Positions 35,596 to 44,620 of a stretch of DNA of 64,000 nucleotides are shown here, one piece after another. How positions within the stretch are numbered: position 1 is the first letter of the stretch; each line of letters begins with the position of its first letter. The stretch spans positions 1 through 64,000 of the forward strand of contig NZ_AUMM01000020.1 of the NCBI RefSeq assembly GCF_000430685.1. The letters are read 5' to 3'. The notes under the pieces are model-generated. The model saw nothing but the letters and a program-made list of their open reading frames with translations. It searched no databases and was not told the origin of the DNA. Both the position numbers and the translations under genes were made by a program. The DNA comes from Tuberibacillus calidus DSM 17572 (GTDB lineage: Bacteria; Bacillota; Bacilli; Bacillales; Sporolactobacillaceae).

Positions 35596-35617
35596 GGGGG
35601 ATGGCATCCCCCGTTTT
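35596..35617 (+). terminator. Terminator after repeat array 1
   Basis: GGGGGAT-GGC-ATCCCCC is a perfect hairpin followed by GTTTTTATTTT. It may also end galR read-through. Confidence 0.8.
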
Positions 35618-35701
35618 TATTTTGGATAAAAAAGATCAACTAAAACAATAAATACTATGTTAGATTGTTATAGAAAAATAATGACGTGAGGAGCGTATGT
35701 G

Positions 35702-36184
35702 ATGAAACGTGGGTCCACGTTGATTTTAAAAACCGCTGTGGTTTTGATTGGTGCTGTCATACTTACTTTGTGCATTTTTTTAGTACCCGGCATCGCTGAC
35801 TATGCTGCGAAGTTGTACCCGGATTTTTGGGTGATTCGCTACTTTGTCTTTATCCTTATGTACGGGGCGGCGATACCTTTTTACATCGGGTTATTTCAGG
35901 CGTTTAAGCTGTTGCGTTTTATTGATAAAGATCAAGCCTTTTCGGATTTATCGGTGAGGGCTTTACGAGTGATCAAAAACTGTGCCTTTATCATTTCCGG
36001 TTTGTATTTCGTGGGCTTACCGCTTTTTTATCTGGTAGCGGAAAGAGATGATGCGCCCGGAGCGATTCTCTTTGGCTTGACGATTATTTTTGCCTCAATA
36101 GTGATTGCCGTTTTTGCGGCCGTCCTTGAACGACTTTTGCAAGAAGCCCTCGAAATTAAAAATGAAAATGACTTAACGATCTGA
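35702..36184 (+). CDS. DUF2975 membrane protein
   Basis: This 160-residue protein has four spans arranged as in DUF2975 (about 10-30, 45-68, 92-112, 125-145) with the FKLLRFIDKDQAFS motif between spans 2 and 3. DUF2975 proteins usually pair with a small Cro/C1-type regulator, as found 10 bp downstream. The function is unknown. GAGGAG precedes the start; either of two adjacent Met-type codons at 35702 could serve. Confidence 0.85.
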   Translation: MKRGSTLILKTAVVLIGAVILTLCIFLVPGIADYAAKLYPDFWVIRYFVFILMYGAAIPFYIGLFQAFKLLRFIDKDQAFSDLSVRALRVIKNCAFIISGLYFVGLPLFYLVAERDDAPGAILFGLTIIFASIVIAVFAAVLERLLQEALEIKNENDLTI

Positions 36185-36194
36185 GGTGACGAAG

Positions 36195-36416
36195 ATGGCG
36201 ATTATCATCAATATTGATGTGATGTTGGCAAAACGGAAGATGAGCGTCACCGAGCTGTCGGAGAAGGTCGGGATTACCATGGCGAATCTATCCATTTTAA
36301 AAAATGGAAAGGCCAAAGCTATTCGGTTATCTACTTTAGATGCGATATGTCGAGCCTTAGATTGTCAACCTGGGGATATTCTAGAATACCGCCGTGATGA
36401 AGATGTTGAACATTGA
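36195..36416 (+). CDS. Small Cro/C1-type (YozG-like) regulator
   Basis: This 73-residue protein is little more than one helix-turn-helix domain (MLAKRKMSVTELSEKVGITM then ANLSILKNGKAKAIR, CRALDCQPGDILEYR). It probably controls the DUF2975/regulator pair. The start is ATG 36195 after GAGGTG. It overlaps the next gene by about 20 bp. Confidence 0.88.
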   Translation: MAIIINIDVMLAKRKMSVTELSEKVGITMANLSILKNGKAKAIRLSTLDAICRALDCQPGDILEYRRDEDVEH

Positions 36417-37269
36417 CGTGCGATACGTGCTTAGACAATTGCTGTCATTCGCTTGGGAACAAGCGCTATCCTGCCTGTTTCCTGTTGTGATTTTCACCTC
36501 CTTGGCCTTAACGCGTTTGGTGCCGCTTCCCTTTTTTCCGCGTTATGATTGGCTGCTCATCATCTGTCTACTGATGCAGTGGTGGATGGTCCATGTAGGT
36601 CTTGAAACAAAAGATGAGTTAAAAGTCATTACGGTATTTCACCTAATCGGCCTTGCCCTCGAGATTTTCAAAGTGCATATGGGCTCTTGGTCGTACCCCG
36701 AAGATGGTTATACCAAGGTGTTTGGCGTCCCGCTCTACAGCGGCTTTATGTATGCCAGTGTCGCGAGTTATCTCTGTCAAGCGTGGCGCCGTTTGAAGGT
36801 GGAACTCATCGATTGGCCTTCCATGGTATCGGTCGTTCCATTAGCTGCGGCTATTTATTTAAATTTTTTCACTCATCATTTTTGGCCGGACTTCCGTTGG
36901 TGGTTATCAGGGCTAGTCATCCTCGTCTTTCGAAAATCTTGGGTGTCCTACCAAGTTAATGACATCCAGTATCGCATGCCGATTGCGCTGTCATTTTTTC
37001 TCATCGGTTTTTTTATATGGGTTGCCGAAAACATTGCCACATTTTTTGGCGCCTGGCAATATCCCAACCAGTCCAATGGCTGGACGCTCGTCCATCCCGG
37101 AAAAGTCAGCTCCTGGCTTTTATTAGTGATCGTCAGCTTTCTCATCGTTGCGACTTTAAAACTATATAAAGAAAATCGGGATACGAAAAGGGTGCGAACA
37201 GTGAAAAACTGTTTTTATATTGACCCGATAAAGGTCCTTCTGTTCTGGGGTCGCAACCGAGGGGTTTAG
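36397..37269 (+). CDS. DUF817 membrane protein
   Basis: This 290-residue protein has about eight spans and matches the DUF817 pattern with many conserved Trp residues (GSWSYPEDGYTKVFGVPLYS then GFMYASVASY, WVAENIATFFGAWQYPNQ). Its function is unknown. The start is ambiguous (GTG 36394, ATG 36397 or ATG 36403); no strong ribosome site is visible, and the overlap with the upstream regulator suggests coupling. Confidence 0.88.
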   Translation: MKMLNIDVRYVLRQLLSFAWEQALSCLFPVVIFTSLALTRLVPLPFFPRYDWLLIICLLMQWWMVHVGLETKDELKVITVFHLIGLALEIFKVHMGSWSYPEDGYTKVFGVPLYSGFMYASVASYLCQAWRRLKVELIDWPSMVSVVPLAAAIYLNFFTHHFWPDFRWWLSGLVILVFRKSWVSYQVNDIQYRMPIALSFFLIGFFIWVAENIATFFGAWQYPNQSNGWTLVHPGKVSSWLLLVIVSFLIVATLKLYKENRDTKRVRTVKNCFYIDPIKVLLFWGRNRGV

Positions 37270-37485
37270 CCCCTCTATTTTTATTGGTTGCCTTTTAGTG
37301 ATAAACAGTGCAGGGAATGGATCTCCTGTTGCCAAATAGGTGGCTAATGTCATGGGCAATTCGTGAATGGTTGCAAATTTGCGATATTAAATGAATAATT
37401 TATGCTAAAATAATATTTAAGATTTTGAAGATTAGGTCCCCTGGATTACGGGTGACGTTTTTTGAAGAAAAATGAGGGGTGTAAT

Positions 37486-37785
37486 TTGGTAAAAGCTAAT
37501 GTCCTCAGTATTTTATCTCTGATTTTAGCTGCAGCTGGTTTTGGTTTCAGTATCGAATTTCAAGGGATGGCTTACTTAGGAAACAGCGGAGAAAAAACGA
37601 TGCAGTGGTATTGGTTGGGCGCCATCTTATCTTATGTCCTTTGCTTCATTTCAATCGGGACGCTGTATTTAAAGGTTAATAAAAGTAGACTCGATGATCT
37701 ACTAAAGATCATTAGCTCGGTTTTCATTATTGTTTCATTTATATGGACGACGTTTATCATCTTCGCATGGAATTCCGGGTTTTAA
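37486..37785 (+). CDS. Small four-span membrane protein
   Basis: This 99-residue hydrophobic protein has about three to four spans and no recognised family. The start is TTG 37486, six bases after GAGGGG; the upstream TTG at 37462 lacks a ribosome site. It is monocistronic with a terminator at 37813. Confidence 0.7.
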   Translation: MVKANVLSILSLILAAAGFGFSIEFQGMAYLGNSGEKTMQWYWLGAILSYVLCFISIGTLYLKVNKSRLDDLLKIISSVFIIVSFIWTTFIIFAWNSGF

Positions 37786-37812
37786 TAAAAATAAATGAGC
37801 GATTTTTTCGCT

Positions 37813-37857
37813 AACGGGAGGCTTATGTAAAAAATAGAATACGAATGCACTCCCGTT
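37813..37857 (+). terminator. Terminator after the small membrane protein
   Basis: AACGGGAG and CTCCCGTT pair over a long AT-rich loop and are followed by TTCTTATTTT. Confidence 0.65.
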
Positions 37858-37990
37858 TTCTTATTTTGTTGACAGGCCAGGTTCATTAAATAAGGGAGTA
37901 TTTAAAAATCTGGAAAGTATCAATCAGCGGGAAGATTTCGATGAACGCGATGCGAGCATACCGCTTTTTTACATCATGAGGGGGATGAGC

Positions 37991-39130
37991 GTGTTGAATA
38001 ACGATATAGAAAGCTTTCTCCAAACGACATTTAATGACCTACATCATCATGCGGAAGTGAGTTGGAAAGAAGTTTGGACGACCGAATATATCAAGCGGCT
38101 TTTAACTGATTGGGGGTTAAAACCTATCACTTTTGATGATCTGACGGGCCTTTATGTGGATATCGGAAGCGGGTCTCCGGTTGTCGGGTTAAGAGCGGAT
38201 ATAGATGCGCTCTGGCAGGAAGTCGGCGGTGAAATGCGGGCCAATCATTCCTGTGGCCATGACGCGCACATGACCATGGCTCTCGGTGTCATTCAAGAAC
38301 TGTTGAATAAAAAAATTCCAAAAGGCACGGTCCGTGTGATTTTTCAACCGGCTGAAGAAACCGGAAAAGGCGCATTGGAGATGGTTAAGCGCGGCGTCGC
38401 CGATGACCTTGATTTTTTATACGGCGTTCATTTGCGTCCGGAAAATGAATTGCCGAACGGTTATGCCGGATCATCCATTCGCCATCATGCCGCTTGTTTT
38501 ATAAAAGGCACAATTGACGGGGAAGACGCTCACGGGGCAAGGCCTTATATGGGGCCGAGCGCTTTTCAAGTCGGAAGTGACTTCGGCTCGAAAATAGAGC
38601 GCCTTTCATTAAAAACGTTTGAATCGTACTCCGCCAAAATCACGCAATTTCAGACGATCGGGCAAAATCCTAACATCATCGCTGGGAAGGCCGAATTCAG
38701 CATCGACTTGCGCGCACAAACGAATGAGTTAATGGATGCGCTGATCGAAAAGATATTTGCTTTGGCAGATGGGCTTTCCCGTTACTACGGCGTGCCGATT
38801 CATTTAAAAAAGGAAGCGTTTGTGGCAGCGGCAGTGGTCGATCGTGAGGCGGAGACTTTTATGAAAGAAGCGATCGAAGAAACGTTAGGAGCGAAATATA
38901 TGGCCGGCGCTATAAAATCGACGGGCGGTGATGACTTCCATTTCTATACTGTGGAAAAACCTAAACTCAAGGCGACGATGCTAGGCTTAGGTTGCGGCCT
39001 GAAACCTGGGCTGCATCATCCCGATATGACTTTTGACCGACGGGCGCTTCTTGCGGGTGTCCGCATTTTAACCCGCGTTGTGATGAAGACTTTGGAAAGT
39101 TTTGGCAAGGGAGGTGAGCGGCATGGGTGA
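37991..39130 (+). CDS. M20 amidohydrolase, probable N-acylamino acid deacylase
   Basis: This 379-residue M20 metallohydrolase shows GLRADIDALWQE, ANHSCGHDAHMTMALG, the catalytic FQPAEETGKGALEM and STGGDDFHFYTVEKP, a diverged form of the usual second-metal region. It heads an overlapping set with a COG3375 acyltransferase and an N-acylamino acid racemase. In Geobacillus an equivalent trio turns D-amino acids into L-amino acids: N-succinylation of the D form, racemisation, then desuccinylation of the L form. This gene would do the last step. The start is GTG 37991 after GAGGGGG; ATG 37976 overlaps that ribosome site. Confidence 0.85.
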   Translation: MLNNDIESFLQTTFNDLHHHAEVSWKEVWTTEYIKRLLTDWGLKPITFDDLTGLYVDIGSGSPVVGLRADIDALWQEVGGEMRANHSCGHDAHMTMALGVIQELLNKKIPKGTVRVIFQPAEETGKGALEMVKRGVADDLDFLYGVHLRPENELPNGYAGSSIRHHAACFIKGTIDGEDAHGARPYMGPSAFQVGSDFGSKIERLSLKTFESYSAKITQFQTIGQNPNIIAGKAEFSIDLRAQTNELMDALIEKIFALADGLSRYYGVPIHLKKEAFVAAAVVDREAETFMKEAIEETLGAKYMAGAIKSTGGDDFHFYTVEKPKLKATMLGLGCGLKPGLHHPDMTFDRRALLAGVRILTRVVMKTLESFGKGGERHG

Positions 39131-39947
39131 CATCCGTCTCAAAAATTTAACATCATTGGATGAATTAAAACAAGTGCAAGAACTTGAAGAAGCCGTTTGG
39201 GGTATGCCCCCTATTCCTGTTCATCAAACGCTGACAGCCATAAAGAATGGTGGCGTGATGATCGGTGCTTTGGACGGCGAGCGGCTGGTCGGTTTCAATT
39301 ATGGGTTTCCCGGTTTTAAAAATGGGGAGCATTATCTGTGTTCACACATGATGGGCATTCATAAAGACTATCGAAAAAGGGGCATCGGTTATGCTTTAAA
39401 AATGAAACAAATGGAGGAAGCTCGAAGACTCGGGTATTCTATAATTACATGGACTTTTGACCCGTTGGAAAGCGTGAACGGCTACTTGAACTTAACAAAA
39501 TTGAGAGGCATTGCAGCTAGTTTCATAGAGAATTTGTATGGGGATTTGGATGATGATTTGAATGCCGGGCTCGAGACGGATCGCTTTCAAGTCGAGTGGC
39601 GGATCAATAGTGACTATGTTCGTCATAGCCCAGAGTTGGCTATAGGCGATTTACATAGAGTTATCGATATCAAAACCGACCACCGCCGCCTACCGAAACT
39701 TTCAGATTTTCATCTTGAGACTTTACCTCAGATTTCGGAAGAAGAGGGCTGGTTAGTCCCCATCCCCAGCACTTTTCAGGAATTGAAAAAGAAAGATGTG
39801 TCCTTGGCCCGGGATTGGCGAAAGAAAACAAGGCAAATTTTTCAACACTTGATGTCCGAAGGTTTTGTAGGGGTTAAAGTGCTGAGAGAAAAAGATGCTG
39901 TAATCAGTGACTATGTATTCGTCAAACGCAGTTTGTTAAGGTTATAA
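39123..39947 (+). CDS. COG3375 GNAT-like acyltransferase
   Basis: This 274-residue protein has a GNAT acyl-CoA domain in its first half (GFNYGFPGFKNGEHYLCSHM then MGIHKDYRKRGIGYALKMKQ) with FDPLESVNGYLNLTKLRG. It matches the COG3375 group that includes succinyl-CoA:D-amino acid N-succinyltransferases next to N-succinylamino acid racemases. The start is ATG 39123 after GGGAGGTG, overlapping the M20 gene by 8 bp. The donor could be succinyl- or acetyl-CoA; the D-amino acid role is inferred from the trio. Confidence 0.85.
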   Translation: MGDIRLKNLTSLDELKQVQELEEAVWGMPPIPVHQTLTAIKNGGVMIGALDGERLVGFNYGFPGFKNGEHYLCSHMMGIHKDYRKRGIGYALKMKQMEEARRLGYSIITWTFDPLESVNGYLNLTKLRGIAASFIENLYGDLDDDLNAGLETDRFQVEWRINSDYVRHSPELAIGDLHRVIDIKTDHRRLPKLSDFHLETLPQISEEEGWLVPIPSTFQELKKKDVSLARDWRKKTRQIFQHLMSEGFVGVKVLREKDAVISDYVFVKRSLLRL

Positions 39948-39976
39948 AAAGAAGATGAAAGAAATAGGTGAGATGG

Positions 39977-41095
39977 ATGGGCGATTTACAACTTCAAAAA
40001 ATAGTTTTAAGAAGACTTCAAATGGGGTTAAAAGCACCGTTTTCCACAAGTTTCGGAACCATACACTATCGCGATTTTTTCATTATTGAAGCAATTGACC
40101 GCGATGGTTTAAGCGGCTGGGGGGAATCGGTCGCTTTCGACGCTCCATGGTATAGCGAGGAAACGGTGGTCACCAATGAACATGTGATGATTGATTTTCT
40201 GATCCCACTTCTACGTCAAGGGCCGATCAGCCACCCAGATGATTTGGGTGAAAGGTTTTCCGCTATCCGCCGCAATAATATGGCAAAAGCTGCGATCGAA
40301 GGTGCCATCTGGGACCTCTATGCGAAACAACAAGGCTTGCCTCTTTCGGAAGCGTTGGGAGGTAGTAAAAAACAGATCGAGGTTGGCATCAGTTTAGGTA
40401 TCCAAAAGGATGTGGAGACCTTGCTGGACCAAATCGGCGCCGCGCTGGATGAAGGTTATCGGCGGATTAAAATTAAAATCAAGCCAGGTTGGGATGTGGA
40501 TGTCTTAAGGCGCGTTCGGGAGGTGTTTCCAGATATCCCCCTTATGGCGGATGCGAATTCGGCTTACACGCTTAAAGAAATGGATCATCTTAAACAATTG
40601 GATCATTTTGACTTGCTGATGATTGAGCAACCTTTGGCTCATGATGACATCATTCAGCATGCGCGGCTTCAGCGCGAGTTGAAAACACCGATCTGTCTAG
40701 ACGAAAGCATCCATTCCTTTGGCGATGCCAAAAACGCGGTGGAACTGGGGAGCTGCCAGATTATCAATATTAAAATCGGACGCGTTGGTGGTTTAACAGT
40801 TGCCAAACGCATTCATGACTTTTGCCAGGCACATGACATTCCGGTATGGTGCGGCGGGATGCTTGAAGCAGGCGTCGGGCGCGCGCATAACATCGCGATC
40901 ACAACCTTGCCGCAGTTTACGCTCCCCGGGGATACATCGGCTTCCGCCCGCTATTGGGACAAGGATATTATTACGCCGGAAGTCACGGTGCATGACGGCC
41001 TGATCCAAGTCCCGAAAAAGCCTGGCATCGGTTATGAGGTTGATCAAGAAGCTTTGGAATTTTACACAGTTGATGTTTTGAGCTTTGAACTGTGA
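39977..41095 (+). CDS. N-acylamino acid racemase / o-succinylbenzoate synthase
   Basis: This 372-residue enolase-superfamily enzyme carries the KIKIKPG catalytic lysine motif, metal ligands in [14 protein letters not shown] and LDES, and a second lysine in [10 protein letters not shown]. The NSAR/OSBS branch has members with either or both activities. Placement with the acyltransferase and M20 deacylase, and away from menaquinone genes, points to N-acylamino acid racemisation. The start is ATG 39977 behind AGGTGAG. A terminator follows at 41128. Confidence 0.9.
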   Translation: MGDLQLQKIVLRRLQMGLKAPFSTSFGTIHYRDFFIIEAIDRDGLSGWGESVAFDAPWYSEETVVTNEHVMIDFLIPLLRQGPISHPDDLGERFSAIRRNNMAKAAIEGAIWDLYAKQQGLPLSEALGGSKKQIEVGISLGIQKDVETLLDQIGAALDEGYRRIKIKIKPGWDVDVLRRVREVFPDIPLMADANSAYTLKEMDHLKQLDHFDLLMIEQPLAHDDIIQHARLQRELKTPICLDESIHSFGDAKNAVELGSCQIINIKIGRVGGLTVAKRIHDFCQAHDIPVWCGGMLEAGVGRAHNIAITTLPQFTLPGDTSASARYWDKDIITPEVTVHDGLIQVPKKPGIGYEVDQEALEFYTVDVLSFEL

Positions 41096-41127
41096 ACTGA
41101 AGATGAGATTTTCTATTTAAACATGGG

Positions 41128-41161
41128 AAAACCGGAGATGAGCCAGTCCATTTCCGGTTTT
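41128..41161 (+). terminator. Terminator of the racemase operon
   Basis: AAAACCGGA and TCCGGTTTT form the stem, followed by a further T run, 33 bp after the racemase stop. Confidence 0.85.
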
Positions 41162-41245
41162 TTTAATTTTTTATTACTATGTTGATCAAAGGACAAATCA
41201 CATAAAAATTTGCTTAAGTTATTGTTCTGAAAATATAGAATGGTT

Positions 41246-41350
41246 TCCAACTGGTGGTAAATCGCTAAAACCTGCGGGTAAGCAGTTGAAACTCGCAAAC
41301 CAAAAGACCAATTCTATTGGAAAGACGGAGAAATCTGCTGGTAATCAAAC
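41246..41350 (+). repeat. 21-bp tandem repeat array 2
   Basis: Five degenerate 21-bp units (GGTGGTAAATCGCTAAAACC, GCGGGTAAGCAGTTGAAACT and others) resemble array 1 at 35459-35577. They also keep a frame open with 7-residue repeats (GGKSLKP, AGKQLKL) until a TGA near 41379. Confidence 0.6.
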
Positions 41351-41398
41351 GAAACTAAGCCTCCAACTCCAGCGATGAACGCTCAAAAACAAGATGTA

Positions 41399-41426
41399 AA
41401 GGGGAATCCCCCGCGGAATTCCCCTT
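41399..41426. terminator. Bidirectional terminator between array 2 and dinB-like gene
   Basis: AAGGGGAAT and ATTCCCCTT pair; a T run follows on the plus strand. It lies 9 bp past the DinB-like stop on the minus strand. Confidence 0.7.
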
Positions 41427-41434
41427 GCTTTTTA

Positions 41435-41896
41435 TTATTTTTTTGTATAAAAGGGCAAATCAGTATAGCCCATTTCCCGAACATAGACAAAGAGCTGTCC
41501 TTTATGATGGATTTCATGGTCGATGCCCAATCGGAAAAAGGCGTTTGCTTTCATTTTTTTCCCGAGAATGTCGGTGACATCCAACTCGCGTTCCCAGTCT
41601 TCATCGGTCATTCCTTGAATGAGCGCTAATGTTCTTTCGGTCAGTGATTCGGCCAGTTCTTGAAGGCTCGCCTGGGGGACTTCTGTTTTTTCTTTGAAGA
41701 GGCTCGGATTCCCAGTGCTTGCAACTCGTACAAATTTATAAGTCGTTGTGAGAATATGTACGGCCAGTTGTTTTGCCGACATCGAGGTAGGCGTTGGCTG
41801 ATACGCTTCCTGTTCAGGTTTAATTTTCCCGATCAATGCATTCGTCACGTCACGATGGCTTTTAAACAGGGCAATCATTTGGTCTGTTTGACTCAC
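41435..41896 (-). CDS. DinB family protein
   Basis: This 153-residue four-helix-bundle protein has the three DinB metal histidines (LAVHIL, and DHEIHHKGQLFVYVREMG). DinB/YfiT proteins are metal-dependent, thiol-linked enzymes or stress proteins; the exact role is unknown. The start is GTG 41896, eight bases after AGGAGG, giving the family-typical MSQTDQMIALF; an in-frame ATG at 41923 lies upstream of the ribosome site. Confidence 0.88.
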   Translation of the reverse strand: MSQTDQMIALFKSHRDVTNALIGKIKPEQEAYQPTPTSMSAKQLAVHILTTTYKFVRVASTGNPSLFKEKTEVPQASLQELAESLTERTLALIQGMTDEDWERELDVTDILGKKMKANAFFRLGIDHEIHHKGQLFVYVREMGYTDLPFYTKK

Positions 41897-42051
41897 GCTA
41901 TATTCCTCCTTAGGAAACTTCATTTATGCATTAAATTTTAGCACTAACCTTGAACTTTTATAAGAGAATATACTCACCTTCATCATTGTTTGAGAGCAAA
42001 AACTTTTTGTATTGATAAGAAAGGCCTTCATTTTTAGGTTCATAAGATGAA

Positions 42052-42092
42052 CTAAGGCTCCGCCATCGCCTTCATGGCTAAGCAGAGCCTAG
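42052..42092 (-). terminator. Hairpin after dctA, dispersed-repeat family
   Basis: CTAAGGCTC and GAGCCTAG form a stem 20 bp past the dctA-type stop. Its arms (GGCTC-CGCCATCGCC) resemble the hairpin family at 43664-43710. It may act as terminator, though the minus-strand T run is poor. Confidence 0.5.
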
Positions 42093-42112
42093 ATTTTATA
42101 AAATCTGATTAT

Positions 42113-43342
42113 TTATGAATGCGAGAACTTCTGTTTCATCCAATTTTTCCCTTCTGTCAATCGGGCAACCAACATACTGGCTACATTATCCCCGATAGCA
42201 TTGACGAGGGTTGCTGGCGGGTCGACAACAGATCCGAGAACAGCCAAAATCGGAAGAGCGGCTGTAGGGAATCCGTACATGGTTACAATTAACATTTCAC
42301 CGACAAAACCACCGCCGGGGATGCCGCTCATGACCATACCGCTTAAAAGTGCAATGCCGATTGCAATTAAAAAGGCGGATATGGAATGAAAGTCTTTGTT
42401 AAAAATACCGAACAAAAAGGAGATTTTCAGAATGGCGCTTAAACAGCTCCCGTCCATATGTATCGTTGCGCCGATTGGAATGACCGTCTCCCGGATATCT
42501 TTCGGCACCCCGGTTTTTTCCGCAGCGGCGATATTGCTGGGGATCGTCGCGACACTGCTCGATGTACCGAGGGCGACGGCTGCTGGAGATAAAATATTTT
42601 TCCAAAATGTGCGAACGCCCAAACCACCTCCGGCCAAGAACGCATAAAACGTAAAACCAATAAAGAAATAAAGGATGGAGACCGGGTAATAAATCACAAC
42701 GGCTCGGAAATAGTCACCTAAAAGAGTCGGGCCGAAAATACCGACAAGTGTCGCAAAATAGGCTCCTAGACCAATTGGTGCATAATACATGACGAGACTG
42801 ACAAGCTTCATAGAAACATCCGATGCCGAGGTTAAAAATTTGGCAAAAGGTCGACCGCTTTCACCTGACATATTGGTGGCAAGACCTACGAGGCCGCTAA
42901 ACACAATAAGCGCGAGCATATTGCTTTTAGATAAAATCGCTGGAAAGTCATTGACGCTTAGAGCCGCTACCACTTGTTCTAGGAATGGCTGGCTTTTTTG
43001 TTTTGCCGCTTCGGTTAAGTCGATATGCACCCCGCTAGCAGGTGGGAAGATTAATGTAACAATGAGCATAATGATACTGGCGATGATGCCAGTAATAGCA
43101 AAAATGAGCAACATATAACCAATAATTTTACCTACCCGTTTGGCGCTATCCATATTCGCAATAGCTGAGGATATGCTAAAGAACACCAGCGGCACAACAA
43201 TGGTGAACATCGCGTTTAAAAATAAATCTCCGAGCGGTTTTATGACTTGTGTGTCTTTCCCGAAAATGAGACCAACAAATACGCCAATGATAATGGATGT
43301 AAGTAATATAATAGGGAAACGATAAGATTTTAAGACACTCAT
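42113..43342 (-). CDS. Dicarboxylate/amino acid:cation symporter (DctA/GltP type)
   Basis: This 409-residue membrane carrier of the DAACS family shows the serine-rich reentrant loop LGTSSSVATIPSNIAAAE, the TM7 region PIGATIHMDGSCLSAILKIS (normally NMDG, here HMDG), and GIPGGGFVGEMLIV with DPPATLVNAIGDNVASMLVA. It imports a C4-dicarboxylate or acidic amino acid with Na+ or H+. The start is ATG 43342 with GAAAGGGG upstream; a start 18 bp earlier lacks a ribosome site. Confidence 0.9.
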   Translation of the reverse strand: MSVLKSYRFPIILLTSIIIGVFVGLIFGKDTQVIKPLGDLFLNAMFTIVVPLVFFSISSAIANMDSAKRVGKIIGYMLLIFAITGIIASIIMLIVTLIFPPASGVHIDLTEAAKQKSQPFLEQVVAALSVNDFPAILSKSNMLALIVFSGLVGLATNMSGESGRPFAKFLTSASDVSMKLVSLVMYYAPIGLGAYFATLVGIFGPTLLGDYFRAVVIYYPVSILYFFIGFTFYAFLAGGGLGVRTFWKNILSPAAVALGTSSSVATIPSNIAAAEKTGVPKDIRETVIPIGATIHMDGSCLSAILKISFLFGIFNKDFHSISAFLIAIGIALLSGMVMSGIPGGGFVGEMLIVTMYGFPTAALPILAVLGSVVDPPATLVNAIGDNVASMLVARLTEGKNWMKQKFSHS

Positions 43343-43360
43343 ATAACGGCCCCTTTCCAT

Positions 43361-43847
43361 TCTATTTAAAATCTTTTAATGGGCGTAGCAACGGTCAATA
43401 AGTGGCCAGGAAACAACCAGAACATAGAACCCTATATAAAGAGCTCCGCCATTTTATGGGTTTGTCTTCTGCGCCTATATTATGATTTTAGTACATATAT
43501 TGGGTGATTTAAATGTTTTGATGGGTAAGTTTGTTTGGCCATCCAGCTGCTTTAAGTGCTTACGGACATCCGAATGCATTAGAAAAAACAACCATTAGAA
43601 TACGTTCGAATTTTTTTATACTGGTAAGAACGTTTATTATTCTTTAGGCAGAATAATGACAACTAAGGCTCTGCCATTGCCCAAAAGGCTTGGTAGTGCC
43701 TAATTTTTTTACCTCGGTGCTTCCGTTCTTTTACCCATATGTTGGTTGCGGGCGAACGAAAAAATAGAGTTTTTCAAAATAACGATGACAAAACGTTCTT
43801 CATGTTAAAATCATGTTAGTTTTTAAGATTAGCTTGAAGGTGATGGC
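43361..43847. other. Intergenic region between divergent dctA-type and VanZ-like genes
   Basis: It contains the dispersed hairpin at 43664-43710 and presumably both promoters. Nothing else was recognised. Confidence 0.35.
43664..43710 (+). repeat. Dispersed hairpin repeat, best copy
   Basis: TAAGGCTCTGCCATTGCC and GGCTTGGTAGTGCCTA form an imperfect stem followed by T7. It lies upstream of both flanking genes, so it is not at a gene end. Relatives are at 4900-4927, 7226-7250, 42052-42092 and 44355-44385. Confidence 0.6.
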
Positions 43848-44291
43848 ATGATAAAAAAGTGGTTGGATTGGCTGCTTGTTTTAATCTGGTGTGGAATGAT
43901 TTTTTATTTTACAAGTTCGCCCTTATTTACCGGAACGCATACGGCCCATTGGATTAGGGAGATGATGACATACTTTCACATCGGAAGTGGGGCTCATATA
44001 GATGACGGAATGTTTTCTTGGAATTATGTGATTCGCAAACTTACCCATTTGACCGTTTTTGGTATCCTTGCTTTTCTGATATGGAGAGCGCTTGTACCGC
44101 AACGCCACGCGAAAGGCTGGGCGTGGCTGCTAACGACGCTTTATGCAGCAACCGATGAATGGCATCAGTCCTTTCAACCCGGGCGCTCACCGAAAGTGAC
44201 AGATGTGGCGATCGATGCGTGCGGCGCTCTTATTGCTTTGTTTGTGATGATCCCAATATTCATTCATAAGAAAAAAGGCCGCAACGACTAA
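43848..44291 (+). CDS. VanZ-like membrane protein
   Basis: This 147-residue four-span protein has a clear VanZ domain: WCGMIFYFTSSP, RKLTHLTVFGILAFL and ATDEWHQSFQPGRSPKVTD then VAIDACGALI. This is the shorter, common Bacillales type and differs from the longer VanZ-like protein at 28419. No function is assigned for such proteins. A terminator overlaps its stop. Confidence 0.88.
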   Translation: MIKKWLDWLLVLIWCGMIFYFTSSPLFTGTHTAHWIREMMTYFHIGSGAHIDDGMFSWNYVIRKLTHLTVFGILAFLIWRALVPQRHAKGWAWLLTTLYAATDEWHQSFQPGRSPKVTDVAIDACGALIALFVMIPIFIHKKKGRND

Positions 44292-44308
44292 GCGTGCGGT
44301 TTTTTTTG
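44279..44308 (+). terminator. Terminator of the VanZ-like gene
   Basis: CCGCA and TGCGG pair across an 11-base loop that includes the stop codon, followed by T8. Confidence 0.7.
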
Positions 44309-44620
44309 CTTAGGCCAGGAATTTATTTTTCAGGAAGATATAAAGGTAACTGAAGCTATACTTTCACCCAAAGGGGTTGGCTGAGCTTTATACCAGTGGC
44401 AACTGACCTCCTACACTAAAATCGCTAATCCCCCATGATTATATTTGACAATCGATGGTTAATCTAATGGCAAAATCAAACTTATGTAGGTGTGGGTATG
44501 AATCATCGCTTTATTAGAATTTCACATAACAGTGTCCGCCCATTGTTAGAAGCAAGGCTCGGACAATGAGCGGATTTGAAGTGAAAGTTTATGTTCTGGT
44601 CAATTGTTATGCATGATTAA
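44309..44620. other. Intergenic region before the uronate regulator
   Basis: It contains a relative of the dispersed hairpin (44355-44385, CTTTCACCCAAAGGGGTTGG) and a 23-codon frame from 44499 (MNHRFIRISHNSVRPLLEAR then LGQ) behind GGTGTGGGT. That frame is not recognised and may be a remnant. No clear terminator for the regulator gene. Confidence 0.3.

Noticed and set aside
39977-41095. Naming the racemase simply menC
   Set aside because: The neighbours are acyltransferase and deacylase genes rather than menaquinone genes, so the OSBS role alone is not supported.
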